From contig OZ007510.1 in assembly GCA_963931865.1 (NCBI GenBank), positions 13,354,471-13,418,470 of the forward strand: 64,000 nt of DNA, in the 5' to 3' direction. The position numbers were made by a program, and so were the translations under genes. Under the pieces are notes generated by a model. It ran no database searches and was not told the DNA's origin. It was given only the letters and a program-made list of their open reading frames with translations. Shown here in pieces: positions 11,698 to 23,978 of the stretch (position 1 is the stretch's first letter; the number at the start of each line of letters is the position of its first letter). The stretch is from Axinella damicornis. Taxonomy: Eukaryota > Porifera > Demospongiae > Axinellida > Axinellidae.

Positions 11698-12813
11698 ATG
11701 GCACTCAGCAGCACAGCTTCAATGTCTCAAACTAATGAAACGGAGCAAGATACCACCCAAGTAGTACCGGTCACCTGCAACAACAAGAAAGCAGAGCTGT
11801 ACGTGTCCAAAATGAAGACCACAGGGAAATCTGTGGGGAAATGCATCTGGTTTGAGTCGAGATGGCTAAGCCCTCCAGAGTTTGAAAATGTTTCAGGCAT
11901 GCAAGCAGCCAGAAAATGGCGAAATAGCATCAAATACAATGGGAAACCTGTAGGGGATTGGCTTGCCACGAGAGACCCAGATTTGAGCATCAACCCATTC
12001 CAGGGAAGCCAAGAAGGAGACAATGGTGCCAAAAACCAAACACCTGACAATGAAAACAATGACCCACCAAGCATGTTGACACAGATGGCCCACATGGCCC
12101 ACATGATTGACAAGATGCAGGCCTCAATAGAAACACTAAGTCAAGAGGTGAAGGACCAAGAGACTCGTCACAAGAATACTACCAAAGAACTGCGGCAAAC
12201 AATACAACAGCAAAATGCAAGAATAGAGGAGCTTGAAAAGCAAGTCAACACTGGAGAAACTGTGGACGCCCAACCTAACCGACAGGATGAGATGATAAGC
12301 CTTCACCGTAAGGTGGAAGCAATGGCAACCACTGTGACGAATCAACAGAAAGTGCTTGAGATAAGTGAGAGATCCAGCAGAGCCCAGAATATTATCATAG
12401 TGGGTCTGCAAGAGGAGAAAGAGAACGAAAACATCGGTGATAAAGTGCAGCACCTCCTTAAGGATAGGCTCGATCTGCAGGACATCACTATCGCAAATGC
12501 CAGGAGGCTTGGAAAGACAAGGCAGAACCTGCAGCAGAACCCACGTGCCATCCTAGCTCAACTGGGGTCCAGGAGTGAGAAAGAAAGAGTAATGAAAAGC
12601 AGAGCGAAGCTGTCTGGATCAAGAATCTTCATCAACAATGACTTGACTCCGGATCAACAGAAGGCAGAAAAGAAACTTCGTGATTCCAGAAGTAAGCTCA
12701 GAAAGTTGCCAGAGTATGCTAACAAAAAGATCACGATTTATCGAGGAAAACTTCACGTGGACCGTGAACCCATCTCTGACGTGCTCCTCCAGGATCTGCT
12801 GGACTCCGCATAG
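11698..12813 (+). CDS. LINE ORF1 protein with SAND-like domain
   Basis: A 371-codon intact frame from ATG 11698 to TAG 12811-12813. Residues about 23-90 resemble a SAND DNA-binding domain: VTCNNKKAELYVSKM, then GKCIWFESRWLSPPEFE, then the basic patch AARKWRNSIKYNGKPVG. Residues about 125-235 are rich in Gln, Glu and Lys and likely form a coiled coil. From about 222 the protein reads SSRAQNIIIVGLQEE, the start of the RRM-like / C-terminal nucleic-acid-binding region seen in many LINE ORF1 proteins. The known role of such proteins is to coat the element RNA and act as a chaperone. A SAND module in place of the more usual zinc knuckle or PHD is the odd feature. ORF2 follows in the same frame right after the stop. 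Confidence 0.8.
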   Translation: MALSSTASMSQTNETEQDTTQVVPVTCNNKKAELYVSKMKTTGKSVGKCIWFESRWLSPPEFENVSGMQAARKWRNSIKYNGKPVGDWLATRDPDLSINPFQGSQEGDNGAKNQTPDNENNDPPSMLTQMAHMAHMIDKMQASIETLSQEVKDQETRHKNTTKELRQTIQQQNARIEELEKQVNTGETVDAQPNRQDEMISLHRKVEAMATTVTNQQKVLEISERSSRAQNIIIVGLQEEKENENIGDKVQHLLKDRLDLQDITIANARRLGKTRQNLQQNPRAILAQLGSRSEKERVMKSRAKLSGSRIFINNDLTPDQQKAEKKLRDSRSKLRKLPEYANKKITIYRGKLHVDREPISDVLLQDLLDSA

Positions 12814-14500
12814 GAGCTAGGCCAGGAGGTCCATCAGCAAATAACTATCTGCTCATGGAATGTCAATGGCCTCACTGTCAACAAACTGATTAGTTTATCT
12901 GAGATAATCAACAGATATGATATCATTTTTCTTTGCGAAACGTGGCTAAAACCCAATTACCCTTTCGATCTCAACCTTCAAGGTTACAAATCATATTCGG
13001 TGTGCCGTTCACAGAGGAATCAAAAAGCAAAAAGAGGCTCCGGTGGTTTATTTTGTTACATTAAAGAAGAGATTACAAATGGGATTGATCGAGTAAATAC
13101 TGTATCCCATTCTGAAGATAGACTTTGGTTAAAGCTAGATTCCCAGTTTTTCGGGCTTGAGCAGAGTATCTTTCTATGTCTTACATACATCACCCCTGAA
13201 AACTCCTGTCACCAATCATCAAGAAACAATCTTTGGAACCTAATTCGACATGAAATTGCTGACTTCTCTTCAGAAGGCCATATAATGCTGATAGGGGACT
13301 TTAATGCACGGACAGGATCACTTCCAGACTATGTAAGTTTTGATTCTAATGACCATATACCTTTTCCTCCAGACTACATTGTGGATACAGAGCTTCCACG
13401 CTCTTCAAAGGATAGCATGTGCAATAACTATGGTAGAGAGCTCCTGGACTTATGTAAAGCCAGCAATCTTAGGATGACTAATGGGCGTTTTGGGGAAGAT
13501 AGGGGAATTGGATCCTTCACATGTTTCACTTCCCGTGGGCAAAGCACCGTTGATTACCATATTCTTTCTGAGTCGCTTTTGGGCCGGATAAAGAACTTTG
13601 TAGTTGAGCCGCCCTCTGACATCTCCGATCACTGCCCCTTAATAACCACCTTATACGAGAGCAGCTATTCCACTCATGAATTTGTAAAATTAAGAAACTC
13701 TTCGTCAGTACTCCTTGAGGATATAATGCTCCGAGAAACCCCTGGTTATATTGACCAACCTCCATCCCCCCAACAAAATACTGCTGGACTCCCGAGTCAG
13801 ATAAGGAAGTGACTGCAGTGTTTACGTCCTTGGATTTTAGACAATCTCTTACCCATCTTACAACAGGAATCCAATCCAATTCTGTGGACCAAAATATTTC
13901 CCAATTCACTAACCTACTACAGACAAAGTTATCAGAATGTCCCTCCCTCACTCCAAAGAGAAAACGGAAACCAAACAAGTTTCCAAGAAATGCCTGGTTT
14001 GACCGCGAGTGCAAAGAGCTAAAGAGGAAAGTAAAGAAAGCTGGCAAAGATCTGAAGAAAACCCCCAACACAGATGTTATCAGGCAACAGTTCTGGGCAC
14101 TGAGAAAGCAGTTGAAGACCCTCACCCGCAAGAAGAAAAGGCAGGCAACTCGTGACATTCATAAGAAGCTCGAGGATTTCAGAACCAAGAACCCACGTGC
14201 ATTCTGGCAGTATCTTAAGAAAACTTCTGACCTTGATAAGGTTGAGACAATCCATATCCCCCTAGACAGGATGACAGATCATTTCAGAGGTCTGAACGAT
14301 GGGCCTCTCCCAAGCCCCCTCGTAAGTGCCATCCCAGGACACGAATTTAATGAAGTGACGGATGATGAGATATCGGTAGAGGAGGTGAAGAGTGCCATCA
14401 ATAGGCTAAAGAAACACAAAGCACCAGGAATTGACGCGTTGGGATCCCCAGTCTACAAATCTTTCACAGAGCCTTTAATTAACCAATTAATCAATTAACT
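12814..14500 (+). pseudogene. LINE ORF2, endonuclease and start of reverse transcriptase (frameshifted, truncated)
   Basis: Directly after the ORF1 TAG and in the same frame, the sequence encodes an APE-type endonuclease: ICSWNVNGL, then FLCETWL, GDFNA and SDHCPL, the motifs holding the catalytic Asn, Glu, Asp and His. No ATG precedes the endonuclease in this frame; the first is inside it, at IMLIGDF. The frame ends at 13810-13812 and coding continues one base back (WTPESDKEVTAVFTS), so an indel is likely near a run of six C at about 13766-13771. The second stretch (to about 14498) is basic, then reaches RT motif 1 (INRLKKHKAPGIDAL) and stops where satB begins. A sequencing error in the C run is possible. 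The rest of the RT is in the inverted piece at 9846-11402. Confidence 0.8.
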
Positions 14501-17500
14501 TATAATGCAGTCATTAAGGAATCAATTAACTTATAATTGAGTCATTAAGAAATCAATTAACTTATAATTGAGTCATTAAGGAAACAATTAAATTATAATT
14601 GTCATGAAGGAAACAATTAAATTATAATTGTCATGAAGGAAACAATTAAATTATAATCTGTTTCTAAGGAATCAATTAACTTATAATTGAGTCATTAAGG
14701 AATCAATTAACTTATAATTGGGTCATTAAGGAATCAATTAACTTATAATTGAGTCATTAAGTAATCAATTAACCTATAATTGGGTCATTAAGGAATCAAT
14801 TAACTTATAATGGAGTCATTAAGGAATCAATTAACTTATAATGAGTCATTAAGGAATCAATTAACTTATTATTGAGTCATTAAGGAATCAATTAACTTAT
14901 AATTGAGTCATTAAAAAATCAATTTGCTTATAATTGGGTCATTAAGTAATCAATTAACTTATAATTGAGTCATTAAGGAATCAATTAACTTATAATTGAG
15001 TCATTAAGGAATCAATTAACTTATAATTGAGTCATTAAGGAATCAATTTATTTATAATTGAGTCATTAAGGAATCATTTAACTTATAATTGAGTCATTAA
15101 GGAAACAATTAACTTATAATTGAGTCATTAAGGAAACAATTAAATTATAATTGTCATGAAGGAAACAATTAAATTATAATCTGTTTCTAAGGAATCAATT
15201 AACTTATAATTGAGTCATTAAGGAATCAATTAACTTATAATTGGGTCATTAAGGAATCAATTAACTTATAATTGAGTCATTAAGTAATCAATTAACCTAT
15301 AATTGGGTCATTAAGGAATCAATTAACTTATAATGGAGTCATTAAGGAATCAATTAACTTATAATGAGTCATTAAAGAATCAATTAACTTATTATTGAGT
15401 CATTAAGGAATCAATTAACTTATAATTGAGTCATTAAAGAATCAATTTGCTTATAATTGGGTCATTAAGTAATCAATTAACTTATAATTGAGTCATTAAA
15501 GAATCAATTAACTTGTAATTGAGTCATTAAGGAATCAATTAACTTATAATTGAGTCATTAATGAATCAATTTATTTATAATTGAGTCATTAAGGAATCAA
15601 TTAACTTATAATTGAGTCATTAAGGAAACAATTAACCTATAATTAGTCATTAAGGAATCAATTAACTTTTAATGGTGTCAGTAAGGAATCAATTAACTTA
15701 TAATGGAGTCATTTAGGAATCAATTAACTTGTAATGGAGTCATTAAGGAATCAATTAACTTATAATTGAGTCATTAAGGAATCAATTAACTTGTAATTGA
15801 GTCATTAAGGAATCAATTAACTTATAATGGAATCGTTAAGGAATCAATTAACTTATAATGGAGTCATTAAGAAATCAATTAACTAAAATTGAGTCATTAA
15901 GCAATCAATTAACTTATAATTGAGTCATTAAGGAAACAATTAACTTATAATGAGTCATTAAGGAATCAATTAACTTATAATTGAGTCATTAAGGAAACAA
16001 TTAACTTATAATTGGGTCATTAAGGAATCAATTAACTTATAATTGAGTCATTAAGGAATCAATTAATTTATAATTGGGTCATTAAGGAATCAATTGACTT
16101 ACAATTGAGTCATTAAGGAAACAATTAAATTATAATCTGTTTCTAAGGAATCAATTAAATTATATTTGAGTCATTAAGGAATCAATTAACTTTTAATTGG
16201 GTCATTAAGGAAACAATTAACTTATAATGAGTCATTAAGGAATCAATTAACTTGTAATGGAGTCATTAAGGAATCAATTGACTTATAATGGAGTCATTAA
16301 GGAATCAATTAATTATAATGGAGTCATTAAGGAATAAAATAACTTATAATGGAGTCATTAAGGAATCAATTAACTTATAATGAGTCATTAAGGAATCAAT
16401 TAACCTGTAATGGAGTCATTGAGGAATCAATTGATTATAATGGAGTCATTAAGGAATCAATTAACTTATAATGGCGTCATTAAGGAATCAATTAACTTAT
16501 AATGGAGTCTTTAAGAAATCAATTAACTTATAATGGAGTCATTAAGGAATCAATTAACTTATAATGGAGTCATCACGGAATCAATTAACATATAATGGAG
16601 TCATTAAGGAATCAATTAACTTATAACTGAGTCGTTAAGGAATCAATTAACCTATAATTGAGTCATTAAGGAAACAATTAAATTATAATTGTCATGAAGG
16701 AAACAATTAAATTATAATCTGTTTCTAAGGAATCAATTAACTTATAATTGAGTCATTAAGGAATCAATTAACTTATAATTGGGTCATTAAGGAATCAATT
16801 AACTTATAATTGAGTCATTAAAGAATCAATTAACCTATAATTGGGTCATTAAGGAATCAATTAACTTAAAATTGAGTCATTAAGGAATCAATTAACTTAT
16901 AATGGAGTCATTAAGGAATCAATTAACTTATAATGGAGTCATTAAGAAATCAATTAACTTATAATGGAGTCATTAAGGAATCAATTAACTTTTAATGGAG
17001 TCATCACGGAATCAATTAACATATAATGGAGTCATTAAGGAATCAATTAACTTATAATTGAGTCATTAAGGAATCAATTAACTTATAATTGAGTCATTAA
17101 AGAAACAATTAAACTATAATTGTCATGAAGGAAACAATTAAATTATAATCTGTTTCTAAGGAATCAATTAACTTATAATTGAGTCATTAAGGAATCAATT
17201 AACTTATAATTGGGTCATTAAGGAATCAATTAACTTATAATGGAGTGATTAAGGAATCAATTAACTTATAATGCAGTCATTAAGAAATCAATTAACTTAT
17301 AATGAAGTCATTAAGGAATCAATTAACTTATAATGAGTCATTAAGGAATCAATTAACTTATTATTGAGTCATTAAGGAATCAATTAACTTATAATTGAGT
17401 CATTAAAGAATCAATTTGCTTATAATTGGGTCATTAAGGAATCAATTAACTTATAATTGAGTCATTAAGAAATCAATTAACTTATAATTGAGTCATTAAG

Positions 17501-19117
17501 GAATCAATCAACTTATAATTGAGTCATTAAGGAATCAATTTATTTATAATTTAGTCATTAAGGAATCAATTAACTTATAATTGGGTCATTAAGGAGTCAA
17601 TTAACTTATAATTTAGTCATTACGGAATCAATTAACTTATAATTGAGTCATTAAGGAATCAATTAACTTATGATTGAGTCATTAAGGAAACAATTAACTT
17701 ATAATGAATCATTAAGGAATCAAATAACTTGTAATGGAGTCATTAAGGAATCATTTGACTTGTAATGGAGTCATTAAGGAATCAATTAAATATAATGGAG
17801 TCATTAAGGAATCAATTAACTTATAATGGAGTCATTAAGGAATTAATTAATTATAATGGAGTCATTAAGGAATCAATTAACTTGTAATGGAGTCATTAAG
17901 GAATCAATTAACTTATAATGGATTTATTAAGGAATCAATTAACTTATAATGAGTCATTAAGGTATCATTTAACTTGTAATGGAGTCATTGAGGAATCAAT
18001 TGACTTTTAATTTAATCATAAAGGATTCAATTAACTTATAATTGGGTCATTAAGGAATCAATTAACTTATAATTGAGTCATTAAGGATTTAATTAACTTA
18101 TAATGTAGTCATTAAGGAATCAATTTATATTTGAGTCTAAAGGAATCAATTAACTTATAATTGAGATCATTTCACTTATAATTGAGTCATTCAGGAATCA
18201 ATTAACTTATAATTGAGTCATTAAGGAAACAATTAACTTATAATGAGTCATTAAGGAATCAATTAACTTTTAATGGTGTCAGTAAGGAATCAATTAACTT
18301 ATAATGGAGTCATTAAGGAATCAATTAACTTGTAATGGAGTCATTAAGGAATCAATTAACTTATAATTGAGTCATTAAGGAATCAATTAACTTATAATTG
18401 AGTCATTAAGGAATCAATTAACTTATAATGGAGTCATTAAGGAATCAATTAACTTATAATGGAGTCATTAAGAAATCAATTAACTTATAATTTAGTCATT
18501 CAGTAATCGATTAACTTATAATTGAGTCATTAAGAAAACAATTACTTATAATGAGTCATTAAGGAATCAATTAACTTATAATTGGGTCATTAAGGAATCA
18601 ATTAACTTATAATTGAGTCATTAAGGAATCAATTTACTTGTAATTGGGTCATTAAGGAATCAATTAACTTATAATTGAGTCATTAAGGAATCAATTAACT
18701 TATAATTGGGTCATTAAGGAGTCAATTAACTTATAATTGAGTCATTAAGGAATCAATTAACTTATAATTGAGTCATTAAGGAATCAATTAACTTATGATT
18801 GAGCCATTAAGAAAACAATTACCTTATAATGAGTCATTAAGGAATCAAATAACTTGTAATGGAGTTATTAAGGAATCAATTGACTTATAATGGAGTCATT
18901 ATGGAATCAATTAATTATAATGGAGTCATTAAGGAATCAATTAACTTATAATGGAGTCATTAAGGAATTAATTAATTATAATGGAGTCATTAAGGAATCA
19001 ATTAACTTGTAATGGAGTCATTAAGGAATCAATTAACTTATAATGGAGTCATTAAGGAATCAATTAACTTATAATTGAGTCATAAAAGAATCAATTAACT
19101 TATAATTGGGTCATTAA

Positions 19118-19719
19118 CCCTTTAAGCCCCATTGACGTCTATAGGCGTCATTTAGACCCTATGCACTTGTAGGGCTTCCCGCCAGTCCAAAAAGAGACCA
19201 AAAAGTCTTCAGAGGGCCTAGGGACGACTTTAAGGCACGAACTCAAAAATTTGGTCAGATTTCGGCGCGCCTCCCCCACTAAACGTAAAAGCGGGGGGGT
19301 TTAGAAGGGGGGGCGGCAGCCCCCCCTTCGGCCTGTCGTGGGCGTCTTTTGATTTTAATGAGATTCATTGACCCGAGAATTTTTGATTCTAATGATATTC
19401 ATAGACCCCACCCAGGGCCTCAAGAAAACCTGCAAATTGGTGGTGTAAGGTGTGCCATCAGTCAGATCTGGCCCAAGTTTAGGGAAATGCTGGGCGAAAA
19501 TCCGGCTGACATCCACCTTTGACCTCCGATTGCTGGCCTTGTGGGGGGTCATGAATATCATTAACGGTATTGCCAGAGGGGTCTCTCCATGTGTGCGGGC
19601 CCCACCAAGTTTGGCCGCTGAGGAGCGAATGCTGTGGGAGAGGAGTACCTACGAAAGTGGTGTGCGCTGAATGCATGAAAATGTGTTGTCTTGGTGGGAA
19701 GAATTCGGTGGTTAAAGGG
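19118..19719. mobile_element. TTAA-flanked TIR element (family 1, copy A), 602 bp
   Basis: Flanked by TTAA (19114-19117 and 19720-19723), with inverted ends CCCTTTAA. A subterminal hairpin (TGACGTC...GCGTCA) lies just inside the left end. A near-identical copy is at 47332-47934 in the opposite orientation. It contains a GGGGGGG/CCCCCC-rich hairpin around 19285-19325. No transposase-like frame: a non-autonomous piggyBac-style element. Confidence 0.9.
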
Positions 19720-19852
19720 TTAAGGAATCAATTAACTTTTGAGTCATTAAGGAATCAATTAACTTGTAATGGAGTCATTAAGGAATCAATTGACTTATAA
19801 TGGAGTCATTAAGGAATCAATTAATTATAAAGGAGTCATTAAGGAATCAATT

Positions 19853-20500
19853 GTGACCCGCTGAGCGAAAACCCGGCACATCCCGCATTTTGAAAAAATT
19901 GAGTTAACACCGGAAATCATAACAGCTACCTTTCATCTTGCCGTATAGCAAATATCAAAGCGATCGGTTATCCAGTTGCCGAGATACAGCTCAAAACGCG
20001 CGCGGAATACGCAAAACTACTTTCCGTGTAAATGCAATTTTCGACGTTGCTATGGTATGTGATTATTTTCCGTATACTATCCGTGTTACGTGTCGTCCAT
20101 TGTTAAGTAGCTGGACGCGTTTAGTTCGTGCTGAAGCTAGCTAGCCATGTTTTTCGCGACTCATCCGGTAGATAGGTAGGTCAGACGGAGTGAAAATGGA
20201 CAGAATAAACCAGAGGACAGCGTGAAATGACACCATTTGTGGTAAGTAGTTCGTTCTGTGTGCTTAGCAACGCCTTCCGTATACTAATTTATGCACGACG
20301 ATATAGCTTGAGTTTGGGCTTATAACGCCGGAATGGAAGTAGATCCAGGCTTTATACTCTGATATCTTGTAGTCCATGGGTCTGCTGACCCGTTGCTGTA
20401 ATAACCGCGTCTTCGCCGAAATGTTGCTTTGTGACTATAATTGCCTCTAACACGAAATCAATAATTGCGGGATGTGCCGGGTTATCCCTCAGCGGGTCAC
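19853..20500. mobile_element. TIR element with GTGACCCGCTGAG ends, 648 bp
   Basis: Terminal inverted repeats of about 34 bp with a few mismatches. Both ends start GTGACCCGCTGAG and share AACCCGGCACATCCCGCA further in. satB is split as CAATT / AATTAAC, so AATT is duplicated (4 bp; exact ends ambiguous because AATT is palindromic). No coding frame of note, hence non-autonomous. Superfamily not recognised. Confidence 0.85.
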
Positions 20501-23500
20501 AATTAACTTATAATGGAGTCATTAAGGAATCAATTAACATGTAATGAGTCATTAAGGAATCAATTAACTTTTAATGGAGTCAGTAAGGAATCAATCAACT
20601 TATAATGGAGTCATTAAGGATCAAATAACTTATAATGGAGTCAATAAGGATTCAATTTACTTATAATGAGTCATTAAGGTTTCAATTAACTTGTAATGGA
20701 GTCATTAAGGGATACTTGACTTTTAATGGAGTCATTAAGGAATCAATTAACTTATAATTGAGTCATTTAGGAATCAATTAACTTATAATGGAGTCATTAA
20801 GGAATCAATTAACTTATAATGGAGTCATTAAGAAATCATTTAACTTATAATGGAGTCATTAAGGAATCAAGTTATAATGGAGTCATCACGGAATCAATTA
20901 ACATATAATGGAGTCATTAAGGAATCAATTAACTTATAATTGAGTCATTAAGGAATCAATTAACTTATAATAGAGTCATTAAGGAAACAATTAAATTATA
21001 ATTGTCATGAAGGAAACAATTAAATTATAATCTGTTTCTAAATAATCAATTAACTTATAATTGAGTCATTAAGGAATCAATTAACTTATAATTGGGTCAT
21101 TAAGGAATCAATTAACTTATAATTTAGTCATTAAGGAATCAATTAACCTATAATTGGGTCATTAAAAAATCATTTAACTTAAAATTGAGTCATTAAGGAA
21201 TCAATTAACTGATAATTGAGTCATTCAGGAATCAATTAACTTATAATTGAGTCATTAAGGAAACAATTAACCTATAATGAGTCATTAAGGAATCAATTAA
21301 CTTTTAATGGTGTCAGTAAGGAATCAATTAATTTATAATGGAGTCATTTAGGAATCAATTAACTTGTAATCGAGTCATTAAGGAATCAATTAACTTATAA
21401 TTGAGTCATTAAGGAATCAATTAACTTATAATTGAGTCATTAAGGAATCAATTAACTTATAATGGAGTCATTAAGGAATCAATTAACTTATAATGGAGTC
21501 ATTAAGAAATCAATTAACTTATAATTGAGTCATTAAGGAATCAATTAACTTATAATTGAGTCATTAAGGAAACAATTAACTTATAATGAGTCATTAAGGA
21601 ATCAATTAACTTATAATTGAGTCATTAAGGAAACAATTAACTTATAATTGAGTCATTAAGGAATCAATTTACTTATAATTGGGTCATTAAGGAATCAATT
21701 AACTTATAATTGAGTCATTAAGGAATCAATTAACTTATAACTGAGTCATTCAGGAATCAATTAACCTATAATTGAGTCATTAAGGAAACAATTAACTTGT
21801 AATGGAGTCATTAAGGGATACTTGACTTATAATGGAGTCATTAAGGAATCAATTAACTTATAATTGAGTCATTAAGGAATCAATTAACTTATAATGGAGT
21901 CATTAAGGAATCAATTAACTTATAGTGGAGTCATTAAGAAATCAATTAACTTATAATGGAGTCATTAAGGAATCAATTAACTTATAATGGAGTCATCACG
22001 GAATCAATTAACATATAATGGAGTCATTAAGGAATCAATTAACTTATAATTGAGTCATTAAGGAATCAATTAACTTATAATTGAGTCATTAAGGAAACAA
22101 TTAAATTATAATTGTCATGAAGGAAACAATTAAATTATAATCTGTTTCTAAGGAATCAATTAACTTATAATTGAGTCATTAAAAAATCAATTAACTTAAA
22201 ATTGGGTCATTAAGGAATCAATTAACTTATAATTGAGTCATTAAGGAATCAATTAACTTATAATTGAGTCATTAAGGAAACAATTAAATTATAATTGTCA
22301 TGAAGGAAACAAATAAATTATAATCTGTTTCTAAGGAATCAATTAACTTATAATTGAGTCATTAAGGAATCAATTAACTTATAATTGGGTCATTAAGAAA
22401 TCAATTAACTTATAATTGAGTCATTAAGTAATCAATTAACCTATAATTGGGTCATTAAGAAATCAATTAACTTAAAATTGAGTCATTAAGGAATCAATTA
22501 ACTTATAATTGAGTCATTCAGGAATAAATTAACTTATAATTGAGTCATTAAATGAACAATTAACTTATAATGTGTCATTAAGGAATCAATTAACTTTTAA
22601 TGGTGTCAGTAAGGAATCAATTAACTTATAATGAAGTCATTAAAGAATCAATTAACTTGTAATGGAGTCATTAAGGAATCAATTAACTTATAATTGAGTC
22701 ATTAAGGAATCAATTAACTTAAAATTGAGTCATTAAGGAATCAATTAACTTATAATGGAGTCATTAAGGAATCAATTAACTTATAATGGAGTCATTAAGA
22801 AATCAATTAACCTATAATTGAGTCATTCAGGAATCAATTAACTTATAATTGAGCCATTAAGGAAACAATTAACTTATAATGAGTCATTAAGGAATCAATT
22901 AATTATAATTGAGTCATTAAGGAAACAATTAAATTATAATTGAGTCATTAAGGAATCAATTTACTTATAATTGGGTCATTAAGGAATTAATTAACATATA
23001 ATTGAGTCATTAAGGAATCAATTAACTTATAATTGAGTCATTCAGGAATCAATTAACCTATAATTAAGTCATTAAGGTAACAATTAACTTATAATGAGTC
23101 ATTAAGGAATCAATTAACTTTTAATGGTGTCATAAAGGAATCCATTATAAGTTAATTGATTCCTTAATGACTCGAGTATAAGTTAATTGAATCCTTACTG
23201 ACTCCATTATAAGTCAATTCATTCCTTAATCACTCAATTATAAGTTAATTGATTCCTTAATGACTCCATCACAAGTTAATTGATTCCTTTATGACTCATT
23301 ATAAGTTAATTGAGTCCTTAATCACTCAATTATAAGTTAATTGATTCCTTAATCACTCAATTGTAAGTTAATTGAATCCTTAATGACTCAATTATAATTT
23401 AATTGATTCCTTAATTACACATTATAAGTTAATTGAGTCCTTAATCACTCAATTATAAGTTAATTGATTCCTTAATCACTCAATTGTAAGTTAATTGAAT

Positions 23501-23978
23501 CCTTAATGACTCAATTATAAGTTAATTGATTCCTTAATGACTCAATAATAAATTAATTGATTCCTTAATAACTCCATTATAAGTTAATTGATTCCTTAAT
23601 GACTCCATTGTAAGTTAATTGATTCCTTAATGACTCCATTATAAGTTAATTGATTCCTTAATGACTCCATTAAATGTTAATTGATTCCTTAATGACTCCA
23701 TTACTTGTTAATTGATTCCTTAATCACTTAATTATAAGTTAATTGATTCCTCAATCACTCAATTATAACTTAATCACTCAATTATAAGTTAATTGAATCT
23801 TTAATGACTCAAATACAAGTTAATTAATTCCTTAATGACTCAATAATAAGTTAATTGATTCCTTAATGACTCAATTATAAGTTAATTGATTCCTTAATGA
23901 CTCCATTATAAGTTAATATATTCCTTAATGACCCCATTATAATTTAATTGATTCCTTGATGACTCAATTATAAGTTAA

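Larger units (their letters stand above)
9751..14500. mobile_element. Non-LTR retrotransposon (LINE) with inverted 5' half
   Basis: One LINE-type element in two opposed pieces. The 3' piece is on the minus strand (9751-11402): second half of the reverse transcriptase, zinc-finger C-terminus, short 3' UTR and a (TAA)n tail, seen as (TTA)n at 9752-9775. The 5' piece is on the plus strand (about 11403-14500): 5' leader, ORF1, endonuclease and the start of the reverse transcriptase. The pieces meet head to head near 11402 and are complementary in content: the 5' piece stops early in the RT, and the 3' piece resumes just before the FADD box. About 100 RT residues are missing. This is the arrangement expected from twin priming during target-primed reverse transcription. 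The clade looks CR1/L2/Jockey-like, which I cannot settle. No target duplication is visible because the two flanks are different satellites. Confidence 0.8.
14500..23142. repeat. satB: 31-bp AT-rich satellite, forward block
   Basis: Tandem repeat with a 31-bp period: CAATTAACTTATAATTGAG, then TCATTAAGGAAT. Many units read TTGAGTCATTAAG, containing TGAGTCA; others have TGGAGTCA. A recurrent variant (TTGTCATGAAGG with TCTGTTTCTAAGG) marks higher-order copies at about 14.6, 15.15, 16.7, 17.1, 21.0 and 22.1 kb. No coding capacity. The TTAA-rich unit is a natural target for TTAA elements; inserts here are at 19118-19719 and 19853-20500. The block ends at a strand switch near 23143. Confidence 0.95.

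Noticed and set aside
13526..14158. Minus-strand frame of 210 codons
   Set aside because: Antisense shadow of the LINE ORF2; no domain.
19452..19676. Small frames in TTAA elements (19.4-19.8 kb and 47.3-47.8 kb)
   Set aside because: Opposite-strand frames of similar length exist and none has a domain; the elements are non-coding.
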